NCBI RefSeq assembly: GCF_002117935.1
Contig: NZ_BDJE01000029.1
Location: forward strand, 1 to 50,227
DNA: 50,227 nucleotides
Direction: 5' to 3'
Origin: Nocardioides sp. PD653-B2
GTDB taxonomy: Bacteria; Actinomycetota; Actinomycetes; Propionibacteriales; Nocardioidaceae
In this document: positions 37,941 to 46,161 of the stretch, one piece after another
Position numbering within the stretch: the stretch's first letter is position 1
How the letters are laid out: each line of letters starts with the position of its first letter
Notes under the pieces: model-generated
The model's input: the letters and a program-made list of their open reading frames with translations, nothing else
The model's database searches: none
Told to the model about the DNA's origin: nothing
Position numbers and translations under genes: made by a program

Positions 37941-38999
37941 GTGGCCGACCGGGTCTTCGTCCACATCGGTCTGCCGAAGACCGGCACGACGTACCTCCAG
38001 GGCGTGCTGTGGGACAACCGGGACGTCGTCCGGCGCGACGGCGTGCTGCTCCCGGGGGTCGGCCACCGCGAGCACCTCTGGGCCGCCCTCGACCTCCAGG
38101 AGCGCAAGAACCTCCGCAGGCGCAGCCCGCGTGCCGCCGGTGCGTGGGCGCGGCTGCGCGACGAGCTCGCGGCGGCGACCGGCACCGGCCTGATCACCCA
38201 CGAGTTCTTCTGCGGCGCGTCTCGCGAGCAGGCCCAGCGCCTGGTCGCCGAGCTGGCCCCGGCGGAGGTGCACGTCGTCGTCACCGCCCGGCACGCCGCC
38301 GGGATGCTCGCCGCCGGCTGGCAGGAGATGGTGAAGAACGGCGGCACCGCGCGGCTCGACGAGATCCCGCACCGCAAGGGCGCCGGGTCGGAGTTCAGCT
38401 GGCGCACCTGGGACCTGCACGGGGTCCTCAAGCGCTGGGGCGACGTCGTCCCCCCGGAGCGCGTGCACGTCTTGCCGATGCCGCGGAAGGGCGAGCCGGC
38501 CGACCGGCACTGGCGCAACTTCGCCGGCGTGATCGGGCTGACGTCGGACTACCCGCTGCCGGAGCGGGCCGCCAACCAGTCGCTCGGCGTCGTCCAGGTC
38601 GAGCTGCTGCGCCGGGTCAACGGCGAGCTCGAGGCCTTCCGGGGCCCGACCGACCGGGGCCGGTGGATCCGCGGCTACCTGGCCGAGGAGAAGCTGGCCG
38701 GCCAGCCGGGCGAGCCGTTCGGGCTCGACGACGACCTCGTCGCCGACTGCCGGCAGCGCTCGGAGCGGGCGGTGCGGCTGATCAGGCGCCGCGGGTACGA
38801 CGTCGTCGGGGACCTGGACGCCCTCCTCGTCCCGGACGAGCTGCCCGCGCAGCGACTGGTGAGCTCGGTCTCCGACGCGGAACTCGTCGATGCCGCCGGC
38901 AAGCTGGTCGCTGTTATGCTCGCCGACGTTCGTGAGATGTCCGGGGGCACGACCTCTCGACGTGCGCGTCGCTCGACGAAGACAGCACCCGCCTCGTGA
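37941..38999 (+). CDS. Sulfotransferase-like P-loop protein 2
   Basis: 352 residues from a GTG at 37941. The P-loop is HIGLPKTGTTYLQ (from Gly10) and is intact. The 3'-phosphate region reads HVVVTARHAAGMLAAGWQEMVKNGG, in which the Asp-Leu-x-Arg and Ser residues of the family are replaced by His-Ala-Ala-Gly and Ala. PAPS binding may therefore be weakened or altered. Otherwise it is collinear with the proteins at 32420 and 40440. A basic tail (RRARRSTK) ends the protein. It begins 4 bp after the coiled-coil gene. Confidence 0.75.
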   Translation: MADRVFVHIGLPKTGTTYLQGVLWDNRDVVRRDGVLLPGVGHREHLWAALDLQERKNLRRRSPRAAGAWARLRDELAAATGTGLITHEFFCGASREQAQRLVAELAPAEVHVVVTARHAAGMLAAGWQEMVKNGGTARLDEIPHRKGAGSEFSWRTWDLHGVLKRWGDVVPPERVHVLPMPRKGEPADRHWRNFAGVIGLTSDYPLPERAANQSLGVVQVELLRRVNGELEAFRGPTDRGRWIRGYLAEEKLAGQPGEPFGLDDDLVADCRQRSERAVRLIRRRGYDVVGDLDALLVPDELPAQRLVSSVSDAELVDAAGKLVAVMLADVREMSGGTTSRRARRSTKTAPAS

Positions 39000-39085
39000 C
39001 CGGTTCATTCTCGGGTGCGTGTCGGCGAGCAGAGGTCGTTGGCGCGAGGTCGTTCGCAGCTGTGGGTAGGACGAAGGGTGTGGGT

Positions 39086-40435
39086 GTGAGGGCGAAGCTC
39101 GTGGCGCTGCTCGGTGCTCTGGCGCTGACGGGTTCCCTGATGGCGGCTGTGGTCCCGGCTCAGGCCGGTGACGGCTCCGATGCGTCGGCCGGCTCCGGCG
39201 ACAAGACGCCGTGGATGCCCGACACCGGTGGGCACTTCAACGACCCCTGGGGCCCGACGGAGTCCAAGTTCCGCATCGAGAAGCAGATCGTCTCGGCGAT
39301 CCAGCACGCGCGGAAGGGCTCGAAGATCCAGATCGCGGTCTACTCGTTCGACCGCGTGAACGTCGCCCAGGCCCTCCTCAACGCTCACAAGCGCGGCGTC
39401 CAGGTGCAGGTCCTGCACAACGACCACCAGTACACGACCGCGATGAAGATGCTGAAGCGCGGGCTCGGCACCAACCGCGGCCACCAGAGCTGGGACTACA
39501 CCTGCAAGACCGGCTGCCGCAGCCACCAGGGCGTCCTGCACGACAAGATCTACCTCTTCGAGCACACGGGTGGCGCGAAGGACGTCGTGATGACCGGGTC
39601 GGCGAACCTCACCGGCAACGCCGCGATCCACCAGTTCAACGACCTGCTGATCAAGGCCGACGACCCGGACTACTACCGGATGATGCTCAAGCTCTTCTGG
39701 GAGCTGAAGAAGGACAAGCAGGCCGTCCGGCCCTACGAGCACAAGGAGATCCCGGGTTACCAGCTCTGGGTCATGCCGCACCCCCGCAACACGATCAAGA
39801 ACGACCCGATGATGGACATCCTGCGCCCGGTCCAGTGCCAGGGGGCCAACGACGGCACCGGCACCTCCGGCCGGACCAAGATCCGGGTCTCGATGCACTC
39901 CTGGAACGGCGAGCGCGGCACCTACATCGCGCGCCGGCTGCGCAACCTCTACGCCCAGGGCTGCGACGTCCGGGTGATGTGGGCACTGGGCGGCTCCGGC
40001 ATGAAGGACGTCCTCGGCCGCAGCACGCCCCGTGGCGAGGCCCCTCGGCACGCCGACGGCTACAACACCGACTGCGACGAGCTGCACGAGGTCGACATGT
40101 ACAGCCACCAGAAGTACCTGACGATCTCCGGCCACTACGGCGACGACCGCTCCGCGTCGTACGTCTTCACCGGCTCGAGCAACTGGACCCCGTCGGGCAT
40201 CAGCGGCGACGAGCTGATCCTGCGGGCGCAGGGCCCCAACCTGGTCAAGCAGTGGAACAAGAACTTCGACTTCATCTGGAACCAGCGGTCCCGGCCGGTC
40301 GGCGCCAGCCCCGGTCCGGGCTACTACCCGACCCCGCCGAACTGCGAGCAGACGGCCCCCGCGGCGCGGACCGGGGCTCGCGCGACGCAGCCCGACCCGC
40401 TGAGGTTCTCGGGCGCGTACTGGGAGAGCGACTGA
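39086..40435 (+). CDS. Exported phospholipase D-like protein 2
   Basis: 449 residues from a GTG at 39086; an in-frame frame extends upstream to 38996 but lacks signal-peptide character. The start gives a good signal peptide (VRAKLVALLGALALTGSLMAAVVPAQA, cleavage near A27). PLD half one has LHDKIYLFE (His152, Lys154, with Glu for the Asp). Half two has SHQKYLTIS (His341, Lys343, with Ser for the Asp) and GSSNWTPSG. Two cysteine pairs (CKTGC and later CQ, C) suggest disulfides. It is exported and its catalytic state is uncertain. It is followed within 4 bp by sulfotransferase 3. Confidence 0.83.
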   Translation: MRAKLVALLGALALTGSLMAAVVPAQAGDGSDASAGSGDKTPWMPDTGGHFNDPWGPTESKFRIEKQIVSAIQHARKGSKIQIAVYSFDRVNVAQALLNAHKRGVQVQVLHNDHQYTTAMKMLKRGLGTNRGHQSWDYTCKTGCRSHQGVLHDKIYLFEHTGGAKDVVMTGSANLTGNAAIHQFNDLLIKADDPDYYRMMLKLFWELKKDKQAVRPYEHKEIPGYQLWVMPHPRNTIKNDPMMDILRPVQCQGANDGTGTSGRTKIRVSMHSWNGERGTYIARRLRNLYAQGCDVRVMWALGGSGMKDVLGRSTPRGEAPRHADGYNTDCDELHEVDMYSHQKYLTISGHYGDDRSASYVFTGSSNWTPSGISGDELILRAQGPNLVKQWNKNFDFIWNQRSRPVGASPGPGYYPTPPNCEQTAPAARTGARATQPDPLRFSGAYWESD

Positions 40436-40439
40436 TCGC

Positions 40440-41471
40440 GTGGCCGAGCGGGTGGTCCTGCACGTCGGGACGATGAAGTCCGGCACGACCTTCCTGCAGA
40501 ACGTCGTGTCGGCCAACCGCGAGCCGCTGCGCGCCCAGGGCGTCAGCTTCGTGGGTCGTCGGTGGCGCGACCAGATCACCGCCGCCCAGGACGCGATCGA
40601 GCACGGCGGGGAGAAGCAGCCCGCCCTGTCGCCCGACGGGCCCTGGTCGCGGATCGTCCGTGAGATCGAGGAGTGGCCGCAGACCGCGCTCTTCTCGGTC
40701 GAGTTCTTCGGCGCCCGCAAGGCCACCAAGATCGAGCAGATCGTCGCCTCGCTGGGCGAGAGCCGGGTCACCGTGGTGTTCACGGCCCGCGACCTGGCCC
40801 GGACCATCCCGAGCATGTGGCAGGAGTCGGTCCAAAACGGCGGCAAGACCACCTGGGAGGACTACCTGCGCGCGGTGCGCGCCCAGAAGCGCGGCGACCC
40901 GGTCGGTGACTCCTTCTGGCGCCAGCAGGGAGTCGCGTCCATGGCCCGGCGCTGGGCCGACGTCGTCGGCGCGGAGAACGTCGTGGTCCTGACGGCCCCG
41001 CCGAAGGGCGCCCCGCGCGACCTGCTCTGGAACCGGTACGCCGGTCTGCTCGGCGTCGACCCGGCGTCGTGCAGCCAGGACGTGCCCGCCAACCCCTCGC
41101 TGGGGCTCGCCTCGACGATGGTCCTGCGCGCCCTCAACGAGGAGCTCGCCGGAGACCCGCTCGCCCGGAGCGCCTACCACCAGAAGGTGAAGCGGGTGCT
41201 CGCCAAGCAGGGGATGGCCCGGCACCGCGCCGACGAGCCGACCCTCGGGCTCGACGAGCCGTGGGTCTACGAACGCTCCGCCGCCCAGATCGCGGCCCTG
41301 CGCAGGCTCGGCTGCCCGGTGGTGGGTGACCTCGACGAGCTGACGTCGTACCCCGTGGCCGGTGTCCAGCCCGCCGCGGTCTCGGTCGAGCAGCAGCTGG
41401 AGGCCGCCGTCCGCGGGCTCGCGCACGCCGTGCGCGATCTCACGTACTCGAAGAGCCGCAGGACCAAGTAA
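40440..41471 (+). CDS. Sulfotransferase-like P-loop protein 3
   Basis: 343 residues from a GTG at 40440, 4 bp after the PLD gene. The P-loop is HVGTMKSGTTFLQ (from Gly10), with Lys and Ser-Gly-Thr-Thr. The 3'-phosphate site VVFTARDLARTIPSMWQESVQNGG has the complete Asp, Arg and Ser set, so it is the most canonical of the three copies. The end (KSRRTK) is basic. It is likely a cytoplasmic PAPS-dependent transferase. The acceptor is unknown. Confidence 0.78.
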   Translation: MAERVVLHVGTMKSGTTFLQNVVSANREPLRAQGVSFVGRRWRDQITAAQDAIEHGGEKQPALSPDGPWSRIVREIEEWPQTALFSVEFFGARKATKIEQIVASLGESRVTVVFTARDLARTIPSMWQESVQNGGKTTWEDYLRAVRAQKRGDPVGDSFWRQQGVASMARRWADVVGAENVVVLTAPPKGAPRDLLWNRYAGLLGVDPASCSQDVPANPSLGLASTMVLRALNEELAGDPLARSAYHQKVKRVLAKQGMARHRADEPTLGLDEPWVYERSAAQIAALRRLGCPVVGDLDELTSYPVAGVQPAAVSVEQQLEAAVRGLAHAVRDLTYSKSRRTK

Positions 41472-41526
41472 GTTACTGGCGAGTTCGCTCCTGCGGGAGC
41501 GGGATGCCGCCGATCGAGAGGACGTC

Positions 41527-42723
41527 ATGGGTCGCCTGTGTGAGACCGAGGGCCTGAGCGAGGACCAGAGCGAGATCCTGAAGGCGGTGCGGACCTTCGT
41601 CGAGGAGAAGATCCTGCCGGTCGCGACCGAGCTGGAGCACGCGGACGAGTATCCGCAGGAGATCGTCGACGGGCTCAAGGAGCTGGGCATCTTCGGGCTG
41701 ATGATCCCCGAGGAGTACGACGGCCTGGGGGAGTCGCTGCTGACCTACGCCTTGTGCGTCGAGGAGATCGCGCGCGGCTGGATGAGCGTCTCGGGCGTGA
41801 TCAACACCCACTTCATCGTGGCGTACATGCTGATGCAGCACGGCACGGAGGAGCAGAAGCAGAAGTACCTCCCGAAGATGGCGACCGGCGAGATCCGGGG
41901 CTCCTTCTCGATGTCGGAGCCGTCGCTGGGCTCCGACGTCGCGGCCATCCGGACCAAGGCCGTGAAGGGCGACGACGGCAACTACACGATCGACGGCCAG
42001 AAGATGTGGCTGACCAACGGTGGCACGTCGAACCTGATCGCGGTGCTGGTCAAGACCGACGAGGGCGCCGACTCGGTCTACAAGAACATGACGACCTTCC
42101 TGGTGGAGAAGGAGGTCGGGTACGGCGAGACCGCGCCGGGCCTGACCATCCCCGGCAAGATCGACAAGATGGGCTACAAGGGCGTCGACACGACCGAGGC
42201 CGTCTTCGAGGGCCACCAGATCTCCGCCGAGCAGATCCTCGGCGGTGAGCCGGGCAAGGGCTTCTACCAGATGATGGACGGCGTCGAGGTCGGCCGCGTC
42301 AACGTGGCGGCCCGCGCGGTCGGCATCGCCAACCGCGCCTTCGAGCTCGGTATCGCCTACGCCCAGCAGCGCGAGACCTTCGGCAAGCCGATCGCCGAGC
42401 ACCAGGCGATCCTCTTCCGGCTCGCGGAGATGGCGACCAAGGTCGAGACCTCCCACGCGATGATGGTGCGCGCGGCGCGGATCAAGGACCGCGGCGAGCG
42501 CAACGACGTCGAGGCCGGGATGGCGAAGATGGTGGCCGCGGAGTACTGCAACGAGGTGGTCCAGGACTCCTTCCGGATCCACGGCGGCTACGGCTACTCC
42601 AAGGAGTACGAGATCGAGCGCCTCTACCGCGAGGCGGCGTTCATGCTCATCGGCGAGGGCACCTCCGACATCCAGAAGATGATCATCGGCCGCAGCCTGC
42701 TGAAGGACTACCAGCTCCGCTGA
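41527..42723 (+). CDS. Acyl-CoA dehydrogenase
   Basis: 398 residues from the ATG at 41527. It oxidises an acyl-CoA to the 2-enoyl-CoA using FAD. Seen are the N-terminal helical domain, FSMSEPSLGSDVAAIRTKA (FAD-binding middle), VGRVNVAARAVGIANRAFELGIAYAQQRETFGKPIAEHQ, and the C-terminal GEGTSDIQKMIIGR, in which the Glu of EGTS is the catalytic base of the short-chain/butyryl group. It could act in branched-chain amino acid or short-chain fatty acid degradation. It lies 56 bp after sulfotransferase 3 and may not belong functionally to the preceding cluster. Confidence 0.93.
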   Translation: MGRLCETEGLSEDQSEILKAVRTFVEEKILPVATELEHADEYPQEIVDGLKELGIFGLMIPEEYDGLGESLLTYALCVEEIARGWMSVSGVINTHFIVAYMLMQHGTEEQKQKYLPKMATGEIRGSFSMSEPSLGSDVAAIRTKAVKGDDGNYTIDGQKMWLTNGGTSNLIAVLVKTDEGADSVYKNMTTFLVEKEVGYGETAPGLTIPGKIDKMGYKGVDTTEAVFEGHQISAEQILGGEPGKGFYQMMDGVEVGRVNVAARAVGIANRAFELGIAYAQQRETFGKPIAEHQAILFRLAEMATKVETSHAMMVRAARIKDRGERNDVEAGMAKMVAAEYCNEVVQDSFRIHGGYGYSKEYEIERLYREAAFMLIGEGTSDIQKMIIGRSLLKDYQLR

Positions 42724-42781
42724 GGCCCGCCGGCTGACGCGCGCGCCTCCGGGAATGGGGCGTGTGTGACGGGAGTGACGC

Positions 42782-42787
42782 TAGAGT
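42782..42787 (+). promoter_or_regulatory. Candidate -10 element before the second EEP gene
   Basis: TAGAGT matches the -10 elements proposed for secA and for the first EEP gene. A palindrome CACCAC-AG-GTGGTG at 42796-42809 lies just downstream and could be an operator. No clear -35 element is seen. Confidence 0.3.
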
Positions 42788-42844
42788 GCTCCTGTCACCA
42801 CAGGTGGTGGTCGGGTGCCATCGCCGCCTTCCCCGGAGGACCCG

Positions 42845-43888
42845 ATGCTGTCCGACCCCCGTTCCCGTGCCCGCCTGACCGTCGTCGCGGCCCTGCTCCT
42901 GGGCATCGTCCTCGGCGCCGGTGCCCTGCGCCTCGCCGGCAGCGGCTCACCCGACGACGGAGCGCGCCTGGCGGAGGGCAAGGCCGGCACGTCGCCCTCC
43001 CCGACGACGACACCGCCACCGACCACGCCCGGCGTCCCCACCCGGTTCACCGCGAGCTCGCTCAACGTGCTCGGTGCCGACCACACCGACGCGGGTGGCA
43101 ACAAGCACGGCTGGGCCACCGGCGCGCAGCGGATGAAGTGGCTGACCCAGGTGATCCAGGCCAAGAGCGTCGACGTGATCGGGCTTCAGGAGTTCCAGTA
43201 CCCGCAGTACCAGACCTTCGTCGCCGAGCTCGGCGACGAGTTCGGCACCTACCCCGGGCTGCTCTGGGGCAAGAAGGGCATGCGCAACTCGGTCGCCTGG
43301 CGCCTCGACCAGTGGGAGCTGGTGAGCGGCAGCTGGGTCAAGATCCCGTACTTCCACGGCACGATCCTGCGGATGCCGGTCGTCCTGCTGCGCAACATCC
43401 AGACCGGCCAGCAGGTCTACTACTCGTCCTTCCACAACCCCGCCGACGCTCGTGGCAAGGCGGAGAAGTGGCGCGACCAGGCCACCGACCTCGAGATCGC
43501 CATGGTCAACCGCCTGCGGACCTCGAGCGGGCTGCCGGTCTTCGTCACCGGTGACATGAACGAGCGCGACGAGTACTTCTGCCGGATGACGGCCGGGACC
43601 GACATGCTCGCGGCGAACGGCGGCTACAACGAGGGCGGCAGCTGCGGTCCGACCCGGCCGACGTACATCGACTGGATCTTCGGCTCGCCCGAGACGACCT
43701 TCACCGGCTACGAGGCCTTCCGCAGCGCGAAGGTCCGCAAGTCGACGGACCACCCGATGATCATCACCCAGGCCGAGCTGCCGCCGGTGATCACGCCGCC
43801 GGACTGCCCGACCACGCCGACGCCCACCCCGACGCCGACCCCGACGCCCACCCCCACGGGCAGCCCGACGCCGAACGTGCCGAGCTGA
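42845..43888 (+). CDS. Exported endonuclease/exonuclease/phosphatase-fold protein 2
   Basis: 347 residues from the ATG at 42845, with GGAGGA upstream. A membrane/signal segment lies at about 8-30. The EEP domain has Asn74 (LNVLG), Glu116 (LQEFQ), His197 (FHNP), Asp237 and Asn239 (GDMNER), and Asp302-His303, so it is catalytically complete. The end is a Thr/Pro-rich tail of about 30 residues, (PT)n, encoded by repetitive CCGACGCC triplets near 43807-43860; it may be a wall-spanning linker or a glycosylation site. It is the paralogue of the gene at 33659, with GGNKHGWA in place of GGNKRGWA. Confidence 0.85.
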   Translation: MLSDPRSRARLTVVAALLLGIVLGAGALRLAGSGSPDDGARLAEGKAGTSPSPTTTPPPTTPGVPTRFTASSLNVLGADHTDAGGNKHGWATGAQRMKWLTQVIQAKSVDVIGLQEFQYPQYQTFVAELGDEFGTYPGLLWGKKGMRNSVAWRLDQWELVSGSWVKIPYFHGTILRMPVVLLRNIQTGQQVYYSSFHNPADARGKAEKWRDQATDLEIAMVNRLRTSSGLPVFVTGDMNERDEYFCRMTAGTDMLAANGGYNEGGSCGPTRPTYIDWIFGSPETTFTGYEAFRSAKVRKSTDHPMIITQAELPPVITPPDCPTTPTPTPTPTPTPTPTGSPTPNVPS

Positions 43889-43977
43889 GGGCCCTGCGGA
43901 CGAACTGCGTGGCGGATCGGTTGTCCGGCGTGCAAGGCTGGGTGGACTGTCCCCGTTCGACCGCACCAGGAGGAACG

Positions 43978-44160
43978 ATGACCGAATCGAACGCCAACGA
44001 CGACCTCAAGGCGAAGATGCGCGAGGCCCTCGACCGGAAGAACTCCCGGGAGAAGGGCGTCCACGAGGACGGCCCGCTCAAGGAGAAGGCCCACGGTTCC
44101 GAGGTCGTCGGTGGGGCACCGAAGCTGCACCGCCGGAAGGCCGGCGGCGGCGGGTCGTGA
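43978..44160 (+). CDS. DUF5302 small protein
   Basis: 60 residues from the ATG at 43978, with AGGAGGAA upstream, a very good ribosome-binding site. The sequence DDLKAKMREALDRKNSREKGVHEDG is the DUF5302 signature, and the rest is basic and Gly-rich (LHRRKAGGGGS). It is highly charged with no membrane segment and probably disordered. The function is unknown; the strong RBS suggests high expression. A hairpin terminator follows. Confidence 0.8.
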   Translation: MTESNANDDLKAKMREALDRKNSREKGVHEDGPLKEKAHGSEVVGGAPKLHRRKAGGGGS

Positions 44161-44165
44161 CAAAT

Positions 44166-44191
44166 GGCACGCACCCGATTGGGTGCGTGCC
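44166..44191 (+). terminator. Hairpin terminator after DUF5302
   Basis: GGCACGCACCC pairs perfectly (11 bp) with GGGTGCGTGCC around GATT, 5 bases after the DUF5302 stop. Confidence 0.75.
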
Positions 44192-44228
44192 GGTTCCGGT
44201 CCCACGTGAGTACGGGCAGCATGGGCGC

Positions 44229-44759
44229 ATGCAATTCGGTCGAAGCTATGAAGAGTTCGAGGTCGGCGCGACGTACAAGCACTGGCCCGGCAAGACGGTC
44301 ACCGAGTACGACGACCACCTGTTCTGCCTGCTCACGATGAACCACCACCCCCTGCACCTCGACGCGAACTACGCCGAGGAGACCACGCAGTTCGGGAAGA
44401 ACGTCGTGGTCGGGAACTACGTCTACTCGATCCTGCTCGGCATGTCGGTGCCCGACATCTCCGGCAAGGCGATCGCCAACCTCGAGGTCGAGTCGCTGCG
44501 CCACGTGGCGCCGACGTTCCACGGCGACACGCTCTACGGCGAGACCACCGTGCTCGACAAGACCGAGAGCAAGAGCAAGGACGACCGGGGCGTCGTGTAC
44601 GTCGAGACCATCGGCTACAACCAGGACGGCAAGGTCGTGTGCATCTTCCGGCGCAAGGTGATGGTGCCGAAGAACAGCTACCTCGAGTCGCGCGGCGGCG
44701 AGCAGCCCGGCCGCCCGGTGCCGCAGCCGGACAAGAACTGGAGCGGCCCCCAGACCTAG
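44229..44759 (+). CDS. MaoC-family hydratase
   Basis: 176 residues from the ATG at 44229. The hot-dog fold hydratase-2 motif appears as TMNHHPLHLDANYA: the family's GD-x-N-PLH has Asn in place of the Asp, as I recall for the itaconyl/mesaconyl-CoA hydratase branch (Rv2499c-like). The His of PLH is kept. ESLRHVAPTFHGDTLYGETTVLDKTESKS is a further family match. Together with the acyl-CoA dehydrogenase at 41527 this recalls branched-chain acyl-CoA degradation. The enzyme is cytoplasmic. The exact substrate is inference. Confidence 0.85.
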   Translation: MQFGRSYEEFEVGATYKHWPGKTVTEYDDHLFCLLTMNHHPLHLDANYAEETTQFGKNVVVGNYVYSILLGMSVPDISGKAIANLEVESLRHVAPTFHGDTLYGETTVLDKTESKSKDDRGVVYVETIGYNQDGKVVCIFRRKVMVPKNSYLESRGGEQPGRPVPQPDKNWSGPQT

Positions 44760-44762
44760 GTC

Positions 44763-44783
44763 GGTGCTCGGGCAGCGAGCACC
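44763..44783 (+). terminator. Hairpin terminator after the MaoC gene
   Basis: GGTGCTCG pairs with CGAGCACC around a 5-nt loop, 3 bases after the stop codon. Confidence 0.6.
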
Positions 44784-44830
44784 AGCGAGCGTGCGAGACC
44801 TGTTCGTCCGGGCTGGTCCCGAGGGACGTC

Positions 44831-44869
44831 ACCGGCCGGAGTCCTGCTCCGGGTGTGCGTCCGGCCGGT
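44831..44869. terminator. Inverted repeat at the end of the MFS gene
   Basis: ACCGGCCGGA (44831-44840) pairs with TCCGGCCGGT (44860-44869) across a 19-nt loop. It overlaps the first base of the minus-strand MFS stop codon and lies between convergent genes. Confidence 0.45.
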
Positions 44870-46041
44870 CAGGAGGCTGACGGCCGGGGTGCACCGACCC
44901 CGACCTTGGCCGCGAAGGCGGGGGCGAGCGGGATGATGCCGAGCACCAGGATCATCGGTACGGCGAAGCCGATCCGCAGCGAGCCCGAGCCGACCAGGCC
45001 GGTGAGCACCGAGCCGAGCAGCGCGCCGACGTAGTTGAACTGGTTGAAGCGGGCGATGACCGCGTCGACCCGCGCCTGCCGCACAGCCGGGTCGAACCCC
45101 TCGCCGCCCGCGATCTTCGCGGCCGCGGAGAAGCTCAGCGGCGCGACCACCGCGACGCCGGCGCCGAGGACCGTGAAGCCCACGACCGCGACCTGCCAGG
45201 TGGGGGAGAAGACCACGACGGCGAGGGCCGCGGCGCCCATCAGGGCGCCGACCCGCAGCACGGGGACCGCGCCGTACCGCGCCACGATGCCGTCGCCGGC
45301 CATCCGGACCAGCCCGCTGGCCAGGAGGTAGGGCAGGGCCGCGAGCGCGACGTATCGCTCGGGGGTGGCGAAGGTGTGGTCGAGGAACAGCGGTCCCCAG
45401 GTCTGGACGGCCGTGTCGACCATGTAGAAGAGCACCATCCCGAGGCCGACCAGCAGGATCGGACGCCACGGCACGGCGACCTGCGTGGCCAGCTCCGTCG
45501 GGCCGTGGTCGCGCGGGAGCAGCGGCCCGAAGGCGACGGCCAGGGGGATCACCGCGACCGCGGCGGTCGCCGCCAGGGGCAGGTCGGTGGTGGCGAGGGT
45601 GACGCTGGCGCCGATCACGCCGCCGAGAGTCCAGGCGCCGTGGAAGGACGGCAGGATCGGGCGGTCGTACCGGTGCTCGAGCGCGACCGCCTGCATGTTG
45701 GTGGTGGCGTCGACGACGCCCAGGCCGAAGCCGTAGACGCCGATCCCGGCCACGAACATCGCAGCGGACTGTGCGGTGCAGAGCACCGGGACGCCGATCG
45801 CGACGACCACCAGGCCGGCGCGCAGCAGCGAGGCGCTGTCGCGGCGCTTGGCGAGTGCCTCGGCGGCCACCGAACCGGCGCCGGCGAGCAGGATCATCAT
45901 CAGGAGGATCAGCGACAGGGTGGCGTCGGAGAGGTCCCACTTGTCGGTGAACTCCGGCAGCCGGGTCGTCAGGCTGAGGAGGATCAGTCCCTGGGTGAGG
46001 AAGCCGGCCGCCACGGCGACGCGGGCCCGGGAGATGTCCAT
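44869..46041 (-). CDS. MFS transporter
   Basis: 390 residues from the ATG at 46041; an ATG at 46050 would add three residues. About twelve hydrophobic helices are seen, beginning ARVAVAAGFLTQGLILLSL. The intracellular loop between TM2 and TM3 carries EALAKRRDSASLLR, the MFS motif A region in divergent form. The substrate is unknown, with a drug or sugar efflux role possible. A long open frame continues upstream on the same strand but lies antisense to the channel gene and is not coding. Confidence 0.85.
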   Translation of the reverse strand: MDISRARVAVAAGFLTQGLILLSLTTRLPEFTDKWDLSDATLSLILLMMILLAGAGSVAAEALAKRRDSASLLRAGLVVVAIGVPVLCTAQSAAMFVAGIGVYGFGLGVVDATTNMQAVALEHRYDRPILPSFHGAWTLGGVIGASVTLATTDLPLAATAAVAVIPLAVAFGPLLPRDHGPTELATQVAVPWRPILLVGLGMVLFYMVDTAVQTWGPLFLDHTFATPERYVALAALPYLLASGLVRMAGDGIVARYGAVPVLRVGALMGAAALAVVVFSPTWQVAVVGFTVLGAGVAVVAPLSFSAAAKIAGGEGFDPAVRQARVDAVIARFNQFNYVGALLGSVLTGLVGSGSLRIGFAVPMILVLGIIPLAPAFAAKVGVGAPRPSAS

Positions 46042-46161
46042 GGGCGGCATCGTGGCACGGGTGCCCCGGGTCGGGCTCCGGTCCGTCCAAAAGCCGTGTC
46101 CCGGTGGCCGCCGTGCGGGAGCATTCACCCAGCGCGAGCGTCGCGCGGAGAGTAGGGGACG

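Noticed and set aside
32420..41471. Adenylate or shikimate kinases, because of the P-loop-like GxPKTGTT
   Set aside because: The loop pattern and the downstream TARD-x-x-R segment fit sulfotransferases; no kinase lid or base-binding motifs are seen.
43807..43860. Intergenic tandem repeat
   Set aside because: It is coding and gives the Pro-Thr tail of the second EEP protein.
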